Positions 5,540 through 11,210 of a DNA stretch of 11,210 nucleotides are shown here, in pieces. Both the position numbers and the translations under genes were made by a program. Origin of the DNA: Magnetovibrio sp. (GTDB lineage: Bacteria; Pseudomonadota; Alphaproteobacteria; Rhodospirillales; Magnetovibrionaceae); NCBI GenBank assembly GCA_016763255.1, contig JAESUA010000341.1:1-11210 (forward strand), given 5' to 3'. The notes under the pieces are model-generated. The model was given only the letters and a program-made list of their open reading frames with translations. It did not search any database and had not been told where the DNA came from. Numbering within the stretch: position 1 is the first letter of the stretch; the number at the start of each line of letters is the position of its first letter.

Positions 5540-7162
5540 ATGTTTATGACCCCGGCCATCTGTGCTTGGTTTTTGAAGGTAAAGCCCAAGGCCGGCGGGG
5601 CTGCAAATCGTTTTGAGGGCCCTTTGTACGTTGGATACCGGGGCATCCTGCAAACCATATTGCGCTTAAGGGTCATATTTTTGGGGGCCATGGTCGTCTT
5701 ACTGTTCGGGGCTGGATACGCCCTCAAGTTCGTCGATAAAGAGTTTTTTCCACTCGGTGATCGCAATCAATATTTGGTCTACTTCGACCTACCCGCAGGA
5801 AGTTCGATCAAAAAAACCGACGCGGCCGTGCGGCGGTTAAGCAGTTGGCTCAGCGATAAAACAACCAACCCAGAAATCGCCAGCAGCGTCGCTTATGTTG
5901 CCGGCGGCGGGCCGTGTTTTTACTTGGCGCTGTCCCAACCCGACCCCGACCCGCACAGGGCATTTATCCTGGTGAACCTGAAATCGGCAGCAACCGCCGA
6001 TGACATAATCGAGCGCACCAGGAAGCATGTTTTTGACCATTTCCCAGAGGTCCAAGGCGAGGTCAAAAAAATGTGGATGGGTGCCTCAGAGCCTGGATTG
6101 TTTCAAATTCGCCTGATCGGTCCTGATGCGCAAGTGCTGCTTGCCTCATCCGAGCAACTCATCGGCACACTTAAAAAACTCGGCGGAATGCTAACGGCAA
6201 AACAAGATTGGGAAAACCCCATCTTAAAACTGACGGTCGCGGTTGATCAGGCCAGGGCCCGTTCTGCCGCAATAACATCGGAGCAGATCGCCAATGCATT
6301 GAACACCTATTTATCGGGCAGCCCCGTGACCGATTTTCGCGAAGGCAACAACGTGATACCGGTTATCCTACGCGGCGCGCAAGAAGAACGTGCAACCCTA
6401 TCCGGGCTTCAAGGGCTGAGCGTTTACTCCAAGCAAATTGACACATGGGTACCGCTGACCCAAATGGTCGACATTAGCGGCCAATGGCAGCCCGGACGCA
6501 TCAAAAGGCATCAACAAGAGCGCACGCTGACCATTTCCGCAAAGCACTTGGCCCTGTCGGCAGAAGAAATTCACAACAAAATGAAGCCCGCCCTTGAAGC
6601 CTTAGAATTGCCCCTTGGGCACCGTTGGGAAATCGGCGGCGAAATTGAGGATCAAGCTGATGCCAACAGCAACCTGTTCTCAACCCTGCCCCTATGCCTT
6701 GGCTTGATCGTGATCTTGTTGGTTTGGCAGTTCAATTCATTCCGCCGACCGGCGATCATTATGCTCACCATCCCCCTTGTTTTGATCGGTGCGACCTTAG
6801 GCTTATTTGTCATGAATGCGAGCTTTGGCTTTATGGTGATGCTGGGTTTCTTCAGCCTCGCCGGGATCATCATCAACAATGGCATTGTCCTGATCGACAG
6901 GATCGATCTGGAGCGAGAAACTGGTTCATCTCCCTACCAAGCCATCATGACCGCATGCTTGTCACGTCTGCGCCCCATTTTGATCACCACCTTAACGACG
7001 GTGCTGGGCTTACTGCCGCTGATCATCTCTCAGGACCCCTTGTTTTATGGCATGGCGAGTGTGATCGCTTTCGGTTTGACCGTAGGAACCGTCTTTACCC
7101 TTGGTGTTGTCCCCGCACTCTATGCACTTTTCTTTCGCATTCAGCACCCTAACGCTACTTAA
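5540..7162 (+). CDS. RND permease C-terminal half (after internal TAG)
   Basis: Up to 540 residues follow from the first downstream Met. The content is the end of helix 6 (FMTPAICAWFLKVKP), a cytoplasmic linker, helix 7 (about 44-62), the second periplasmic porter/docking region (about 63-375, with the GVDQ-like AVDQARARSAAITSEQIANAL strand-helix at about 234-254), and helices 8-12 (about 383-533). Helix 10 reads AGIIINNGIVLIDRID, with Asn where AcrB has the relay Lys940, a common replacement in related subgroups. The frame is fully open to TAA at 7160-7162. Whether it is translated separately is unknown; no good ribosome site is seen before 5540, so it is probably made only by read-through or re-initiation, if at all. 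Confidence 0.8.
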   Translation: MFMTPAICAWFLKVKPKAGGAANRFEGPLYVGYRGILQTILRLRVIFLGAMVVLLFGAGYALKFVDKEFFPLGDRNQYLVYFDLPAGSSIKKTDAAVRRLSSWLSDKTTNPEIASSVAYVAGGGPCFYLALSQPDPDPHRAFILVNLKSAATADDIIERTRKHVFDHFPEVQGEVKKMWMGASEPGLFQIRLIGPDAQVLLASSEQLIGTLKKLGGMLTAKQDWENPILKLTVAVDQARARSAAITSEQIANALNTYLSGSPVTDFREGNNVIPVILRGAQEERATLSGLQGLSVYSKQIDTWVPLTQMVDISGQWQPGRIKRHQQERTLTISAKHLALSAEEIHNKMKPALEALELPLGHRWEIGGEIEDQADANSNLFSTLPLCLGLIVILLVWQFNSFRRPAIIMLTIPLVLIGATLGLFVMNASFGFMVMLGFFSLAGIIINNGIVLIDRIDLERETGSSPYQAIMTACLSRLRPILITTLTTVLGLLPLIISQDPLFYGMASVIAFGLTVGTVFTLGVVPALYALFFRIQHPNAT

Positions 7163-7193
7163 TATTTAGACTTTTTAAGGGACGGACATACTT

Positions 7194-7215
7194 GGGTACC
7201 CCGTAGTAGGGGATA
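7194..7215. promoter_or_regulatory. GGGTACCC palindrome overlapping a CCCC-N6-GGGG inverted element
   Basis: GGGTACCC (7194-7201) is a perfect 8-bp palindrome. It overlaps TACCCC-GTAGTA-GGGGATA (7197-7215), in which CCCC and GGGG are separated by six bases, about 70 bp upstream of the predicted start of transcription of the sensor kinase gene. Inverted TACCCC-like heptamers resemble binding sites of NarL/LuxR-type response regulators (consensus TACYYMT), an analogy only. The stem is too short and the following T-run too poor to be a convincing terminator for the pump operon. Confidence 0.35.
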
Positions 7216-7243
7216 ATTTTATGGCCCATACAGATCTGACACG

Positions 7244-7256
7244 TTTTCATTGAAAA
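7244..7256. promoter_or_regulatory. Perfect TTTTCA-T-TGAAAA palindrome near the -35 of the sensor kinase gene
   Basis: Six-base arms surround a single central T. The element lies 20 bp upstream of a TATAAT box, so a bound protein would contact the -35 region. TTGAAA (7250-7255) inside it is a fair -35 sequence, but its 21-nt spacer is too long. AAAACA at the correct spacing (7254-7259) is a poor match, suggesting an activator-dependent promoter. Confidence 0.35.
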
Positions 7257-7276
7257 ACACAAATGATGCCATCACA

Positions 7277-7282
7277 TATAAT
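7277..7282 (+). promoter_or_regulatory. Consensus TATAAT -10 box before the sensor kinase gene
   Basis: TATAAT is a perfect -10 match. Transcription would begin near 7289, about 29 nt before the GTG at 7318. The box is flanked by two copies of ATGCCATC (7266-7273 and 7281-7288). The -35 region is weak and overlaps the TTTTCA-T-TGAAAA palindrome. Confidence 0.45.
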
Positions 7283-7317
7283 GCCATCGTCGTTTCAATG
7301 AGCACCATGCTCCCCGT

Positions 7318-10035
7318 GTGCGATTTAAATATATGTACAAAGCCAGCGATAAGTATGTTCACTGCTGCATTGTGCCCACGCTCAAAGCCTTTGTTTGTGC
7401 GCTGGTCGTGATGCTTTTTTCATCTGGATATTTAAGTGCCGCCGATAATATCGTTTTGCAGCTTAGATGGGATCATCAATTTCAATTTGCCGGTTTTTAT
7501 GCTGCAAAATGGAATGGTTACTATCGCGAGCGCGGATTGCATGTTGAAATTAAATCCGCCTTTTCATCTGGAAAACGGGTCAATTCACTGCAAGAAGTTA
7601 TTGATGGCCGCGCCCGGTTTGGCATCGGCGGTGCCGATATATTATTGGCGCGCGATCAAGGGGCGAATTTGGCCATCGTCGCATCCTACTTTCAACGCAG
7701 CCCCGTAGAAGTATTTGTTGCCAAGGATAATGGCATACAGTCTCCGGCCGACCTTGTTGGCAAAAAAATGGTGACCGGGATCGACCCCTTAATCGATGCA
7801 GAAGTCGACGCCATGTTTCGGCTCGAAGGCATCAAGGTGGCGCTCATCAACAAGGTTCCACTGCCCGATGGCGTGCCGTCCTATAAATCCCTTGGTCCAC
7901 TGGTGCGCAAAGAGGTCGATGCCGTCCCCGTCTATGCCCTGTCATCGTTGTGGGCCGCAGACAAATCCGGGGTGCAGGTTCACCGCATCCGTCCGGCTGC
8001 ATATGGCGTCAATTTTTATGGCGATTCATTGGTTGTTGACGCCCAGTGGGGCCGCGAAAATCTGGCCCAGGTCAAAGCCTTTACGGATGCCACACGTCTG
8101 GGCTGGGAATATGCCCTCACCCATCAAAAAGAAATGATTTCAAAAATTTCGCTGCTCCTGAAACGGCACCTGCCCTTAGACAACCCCATTGCCTACAATA
8201 CTTTTTTAGCCGAACAAATTGAATCCTTGATGATCTTTCCGACCATTGAACCCGGTAGCGTCAATCCAAAACGCTGGGAACAAATTGGCCAAACACTGTT
8301 TCACAGTGGCCTAATTTCATCGGCTCCATCCGGCGATGATTTTGTATTGCTGCCCGACAAAGCGCTTGCTTCACGCAACGATCAAATATTTAGGAACAGT
8401 GCGATTTCCGCGTTTGCTCTCTTTCTCACCTTATCCATGTTTGTGATTTGGCAAAGATCGATGCGGATGCGCGATATCCGCTTTCGCGAATTGTTCGAAA
8501 ACATGCACAACGGCGTCGCCGTCTATCGCTCCCTCAACAACGGCGAAAATTTTGAATTTACGGATTTCAACAAGGGCGGGGAAAGAATTGAAGGAATATT
8601 GCGCCAACATCTGATCGGCAAACGCATTACGGACATTTTGCCCAGTGCCCAAAAACTTGGCCTTCTGGACGTTTTCAAGCGGGTTTGGTCAACCGGCGAA
8701 CCGGAACATTTTCCACTTTCATTTTATGAAGATGGAAAATTAACCGGTTGGCGAAACAGCTATGTGTACAAATTACCCGATGGTGAAATTGTTGCCATAT
8801 ACGAAGACACAACGGCGCAAAAGCAAGCCGAAGAGGCCCTAGCCAGTGCCAATAAGGAATTAGAAGGCCGCATCAGTGATAAAACAGCGGATCTGCGCGA
8901 AGAGATCATACGCCATAAAATAACATTGCGGCAGTTGCGGCTGTTTTCACAGGCCGTGGAACAAAGCCCCTATATGATCTTCATCACCACCATTGAAGGC
9001 GTGATTCAATACAGCAATCCAAAATTTTCAAAAATGACGGGCTACAGTTTTTCAGAAGCATTTGGTCAAACACCAAGCCTGATTAAATCTGGGGACACCC
9101 CAAGAGCCGTCTACACCGACCTCTGGACAACAATATTGGCCGGGAAAAATTGGCGTGGCGAGCTTAAGGATCGGGCCAAGAATGGATCGGTATTTTGGGC
9201 TGCGGCATCCATATCTCCGGTGCGCGATTCAAACAACCGCATCACACATTTTGTCGCCATGCATGAAGACATCACCCACCGTCGATTAGCGGACAAAAAA
9301 ATTCGTCTTGCAATCGATCAAGCCGAGGCAGCCAGCCGTGCAAAAACAGAACTTTTGGCCAATATGAACCATGAGCTGAGAACCCCTTTAAACGCCATCA
9401 TCGGTTTTTCAGATTTGATGCGAAATGAAATTTTTGGCCCCATACACAATGAAAAATACCTTGAATATGCAAATGACATTTTACAATCGGGGGAACACCT
9501 TCTCGATTTGGTCAACAGGATATTAGACGTTAGCGCAATCGAATCCGGAAAGCTGGAACTGCATGAAGAAAGCCTCAACATCCCCGACTTTATCGAGGAT
9601 TGCTTACTTCTGGTGCGCCCCCATGCCGATCAAGCAGAGGTTATTCTTCTCACCGATATCTCTGATGACTTGCCCAAAATTTATGCCGACCATCTTCGGA
9701 TCAGGCAAGTTCTCAGCAATTTGCTGAGCAATGCGATCAAATACTCAATGAAAGGTGGGAGCGTAACCATTACGGCGCGAATATTCGACACAGGATGCCT
9801 CACCATTTCGGTGAGCGATACAGGTATCGGCATGACACAAAGCGAACTGGTCAAGGCGATGTCGCATTTTGGTCAGGTGGATGCCGGCCTGGATCGCAAA
9901 CACGAAGGGTCCGGCTTGGGCTTACCGCTCGCCCAAAACCTGATAGACCTCCATGGTGGAGAGTTTCACATCGAAAGCGAAGAAGGCAACGGCACGACCG
10001 TGACCATCTCCTTCCCACGCGAACGCGTCATATAG
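7318..10035 (+). CDS. Hybrid sensor histidine kinase with NMT1/THI5-like periplasmic domain and two PAS domains
   Basis: This 905-residue protein joins a solute-binding module to a kinase. A signal or anchor segment (about 22-41) precedes an NMT1/THI5-like domain (about 44-335), recognised by LQLRWDHQFQFAGFYAAKWNGYYRERGL and FGIGGADILLARDQG. A membrane helix (about 360-377) leads to a PAS-like domain (about 388-500), a coiled coil (about 501-540), and a canonical PAS/PAC (about 541-655) ending FVAMHEDITHRR. The kinase core is complete: phospho-acceptor His685 in ANMNHELRTPLN, N-box Asn801/Asn805, G1 DTGIGM at 834-839 and G2 GSGLGL at 864-869. THI5-like domains often bind pyrimidines, alkanesulfonates or related small ligands, but the ligand here is unknown. 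It probably autophosphorylates on sensing a periplasmic ligand; no receiver gene is adjacent. Start is GTG 7318 or ATG 7333; neither has a ribosome site, and an in-frame stop at 7279 excludes longer forms. Confidence 0.92.
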   Translation: MRFKYMYKASDKYVHCCIVPTLKAFVCALVVMLFSSGYLSAADNIVLQLRWDHQFQFAGFYAAKWNGYYRERGLHVEIKSAFSSGKRVNSLQEVIDGRARFGIGGADILLARDQGANLAIVASYFQRSPVEVFVAKDNGIQSPADLVGKKMVTGIDPLIDAEVDAMFRLEGIKVALINKVPLPDGVPSYKSLGPLVRKEVDAVPVYALSSLWAADKSGVQVHRIRPAAYGVNFYGDSLVVDAQWGRENLAQVKAFTDATRLGWEYALTHQKEMISKISLLLKRHLPLDNPIAYNTFLAEQIESLMIFPTIEPGSVNPKRWEQIGQTLFHSGLISSAPSGDDFVLLPDKALASRNDQIFRNSAISAFALFLTLSMFVIWQRSMRMRDIRFRELFENMHNGVAVYRSLNNGENFEFTDFNKGGERIEGILRQHLIGKRITDILPSAQKLGLLDVFKRVWSTGEPEHFPLSFYEDGKLTGWRNSYVYKLPDGEIVAIYEDTTAQKQAEEALASANKELEGRISDKTADLREEIIRHKITLRQLRLFSQAVEQSPYMIFITTIEGVIQYSNPKFSKMTGYSFSEAFGQTPSLIKSGDTPRAVYTDLWTTILAGKNWRGELKDRAKNGSVFWAAASISPVRDSNNRITHFVAMHEDITHRRLADKKIRLAIDQAEAASRAKTELLANMNHELRTPLNAIIGFSDLMRNEIFGPIHNEKYLEYANDILQSGEHLLDLVNRILDVSAIESGKLELHEESLNIPDFIEDCLLLVRPHADQAEVILLTDISDDLPKIYADHLRIRQVLSNLLSNAIKYSMKGGSVTITARIFDTGCLTISVSDTGIGMTQSELVKAMSHFGQVDAGLDRKHEGSGLGLPLAQNLIDLHGGEFHIESEEGNGTTVTISFPRERVI
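10028..10035. other. Tail-to-tail overlap of the sensor kinase and oxidoreductase genes
   Basis: The kinase stop TAG is 10033-10035 on the plus strand. The oxidoreductase stop TGA occupies 10030-10028 on the minus strand. The two coding sequences therefore share 8 bp, with no room for a terminator between them. Each transcript must run antisense into the other's 3' end unless it is stopped inside coding sequence. Confidence 0.93.
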
Positions 10036-11210
10036 CCTTCAAAAGGCCTGGCGTCAGGGACAAGCCGTCCAAAAGAGCATCCATTGTCGGTGTGACATCA
10101 GCCGCTTTCAGGCGCGAGGTCTTGTTGGTTGGCGGCAAAGGTTCGTCGTTAAAAAATGTCGGCAGGGCGTTGTCGCTCTCATCAAACCCCGCGGCGATAT
10201 TAAGTTGCCGCTCCAGAACCAAGGTCTCATGGCCCAGTCGGGTGTAAAAACCAACGTCCAAGTCCGTGCCAAGCGCATCGTTCAACGCGTTGACCATCAT
10301 TTCCTGGTTGGCGTTGCTGACCGCGCGGCCAAACAAGCACAGGCCCAAACTATCGTTGGTGGCACACAGCACCTGAAGCTTGAAACTTTCACGCACCAGT
10401 TCTTCGACGCTGCCATCGGTGCCAACAAACGTCGGGCTGTTGCCGACGGTGTGATCGGCCCCTTGGGTGGAGGTCATCATGGAGACGGCCGTCACTTCGG
10501 TAACCCTTGGGTCATAGGCGCTGAGCGCTTGTTTTTTGATCACCGGCAGACGCTTTAAGCCACGCTTGGCACCAACGCGGGCCACACCTTGGGCCAATTC
10601 TCGGCCCCGTTCATTACCTTCGGCCATGTCAACCATGGCCTGCTTCATGAATGAGACGTCACCGAATTCGGCATCTCCGGCTTCCATAAGCACCGCCAGC
10701 AAAGCCCCGGCCTCAATGGTATCAATACCCAGATCATTGCAATCATAATTCTGACGCGCGACATCATCGGGATCGCTCAAGCCACAGTTGGAGCCCAACA
10801 GGCCGATGGTTTCATATTCCAACGGAGAGACGATTTCCTCGCCATTTTTGTCCACGTAAACGTTGGAGCACTTAATCTGGCAACCGGGCATACAGGCGTG
10901 CGAAACATCGCCGCCGCGGGCCTTATTTTGTTCGTGAATGGCTTCGCCGCCCATGGAGAACCGGGTGGTGCCATTGGCGGTGGCGCTGCCAACGGAAAAA
11001 TTGTTCACCGGCAAGGCACCGATTTGGTTCATCACATCCCCGGCCAGGGCGGTGCCCAACGTGCTCATGGTCTGAGCTTTGGGATCGTTGACGATCTTCT
11101 CGCCATATTCCTTAACCGCGCCCATGAGCTTTTTGCGCTCAACGAAGGTCGGCATTTTGTGTTTGTCGATGACGATGGCCTTCACCTTCTTGGCGCCCAT
11201 CACCGCGCCA
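10028..11210 (-). CDS. Aldehyde:ferredoxin oxidoreductase family protein (C-terminal part, runs off right edge)
   Basis: The family (AOR, tungsten or molybdenum bis-pyranopterin plus one [4Fe-4S]) oxidises aldehydes or related substrates to acids and passes electrons to ferredoxin. About 394 codons are visible. The edge reads GAVMGAKKVKAIVI, matching the family block G-GAVMGSK--KAI, so the true start lies outside the window and the GTG/ATG near 11200 are internal. Counting from that GTG as residue 1, candidate cluster cysteines are C104, C108 and C112 (ACMPGCQIKC), with the fourth at C289 (ATNDSLGLCLF). DLGIDTIEAG (157-166) is the usual pterin-site block, and TSTQGADHTVGNSP follows (244-257). 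The CMPGC form resembles YdhV-like members rather than the CX2CX3C of Pyrococcus AOR, but this is from memory. The substrate is unknown. The gene is convergent with the sensor kinase. Confidence 0.93.
   Translation of the reverse strand, partial: GAVMGAKKVKAIVIDKHKMPTFVERKKLMGAVKEYGEKIVNDPKAQTMSTLGTALAGDVMNQIGALPVNNFSVGSATANGTTRFSMGGEAIHEQNKARGGDVSHACMPGCQIKCSNVYVDKNGEEIVSPLEYETIGLLGSNCGLSDPDDVARQNYDCNDLGIDTIEAGALLAVLMEAGDAEFGDVSFMKQAMVDMAEGNERGRELAQGVARVGAKRGLKRLPVIKKQALSAYDPRVTEVTAVSMMTSTQGADHTVGNSPTFVGTDGSVEELVRESFKLQVLCATNDSLGLCLFGRAVSNANQEMMVNALNDALGTDLDVGFYTRLGHETLVLERQLNIAAGFDESDNALPTFFNDEPLPPTNKTSRLKAADVTPTMDALLDGLSLTPGLLKAI

Larger units (their letters stand above)
4106..7162 (+). 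pseudogene. RND efflux pump permease, full locus interrupted by one in-frame amber codon
   Basis: Two open frames, 4106-5527 and 5540-7162, lie in the same reading frame and together make one RND-family permease of 1018 codon positions, the usual length for the family. The only interruption is TAG at codon 474 (5525-5527). Across it the translation is ILLLT-stop-WFLAMFMTPAICAWF, which matches the normal run of the sixth membrane helix (typically a Ser or similar residue followed by W-LA---TPALC). No frameshift or second stop was seen, so decay has not gone further. Possible explanations are recent pseudogenisation, a sequencing error, suppression of TAG, or production of two half-proteins. 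It follows the adaptor gene by 22 bp, with a modest TTGGAAA ribosome site. No outer-membrane factor gene is adjacent. Confidence 0.8.

Noticed and set aside
6694..7152. 152-codon plus-strand open frame inside the pump C-terminal half
   Set aside because: It is a shifted-frame shadow with a His/Trp/Cys-rich, unprotein-like composition; the overlapping frame encodes RND helices 8-12.
7163..7220. Rho-independent terminator after the pump gene
   Set aside because: The only inverted repeat has a 4-bp CCCC/GGGG stem and is followed by ATAATTTT rather than a clean T-run; too weak to call.
7318..10035. Thiamine-biosynthesis protein (THI5) or ABC transporter binding protein
   Set aside because: Only the N-terminal third resembles that family; the protein continues into PAS domains and a full kinase core, and no ABC permease or thi genes are nearby.
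10205..10558. 117-codon plus-strand open frame opposite the oxidoreductase gene
   Set aside because: It is antisense to strongly conserved AOR coding sequence and shows no independent motif or ribosome site.

Overview
The window reads as an accessory-metabolism and transport stretch of a Gram-negative proteobacterium. It has TRAP transporter subunits, an RND efflux pair with a lipoprotein adaptor, and a MurR/RpiR-family regulator. Moderate GC content, gene style and the gene mix suggest an alphaproteobacterium, perhaps a marine or aquatic Rhodospirillales member; this taxonomic guess is an inference from style only. Seven protein-coding loci fill almost the whole window. I see no rRNA, tRNA, CRISPR array or insertion sequence.

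Region 1 (1-2925) is a divergent catabolic module. On the minus strand, an N-formylglutamate amidohydrolase-family gene is followed by the small (DctQ) and large (DctM) TRAP permease genes. The genes overlap by a few bases (ATGA, TAATG), so they form an operon that runs off the left edge. No TRAP substrate-binding protein is visible. Facing away is a MurR/RpiR regulator (HTH plus SIS). The gap between them holds a perfect TTGACA box and a 22-bp inverted repeat, the arrangement expected of a promoter repressed by the divergent regulator. The simplest reading is regulated uptake and deformylation (or deacylation) of an N-acyl amino acid or similar carboxylate.

Region 2 (2992-7162) is an RND efflux unit: a lipoprotein membrane-fusion adaptor, then a pump permease. 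The pump reading frame is interrupted by one in-frame amber codon (TAG, 5525-5527) inside the predicted sixth membrane helix. Sequence on both sides is otherwise intact and in the same frame, giving 1018 codon positions. This looks like a very recent nonsense mutation, a sequencing error, or a pump made as two halves or by read-through. No outer-membrane factor gene is present.

Region 3 (7163-7317) is a regulatory gap with a CCCC/GGGG inverted element, a perfect TTTTCA-T-TGAAAA palindrome and a consensus TATAAT box.

Region 4 (7318-10035) encodes a 905-residue hybrid sensor: an exported NMT1/THI5-like ligand-binding domain, one membrane helix, two PAS-type domains and a complete histidine kinase core. 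No response regulator is nearby. It overlaps tail to tail by 8 bp with region 5 (10028-11210), the C-terminal two thirds of an aldehyde:ferredoxin oxidoreductase-family enzyme that continues past the right edge.

The strongest candidates for follow-up are the amber-split pump, the RpiR/FGase/TRAP module with its operator, and the NMT1-fused kinase paired with the oxidoreductase.
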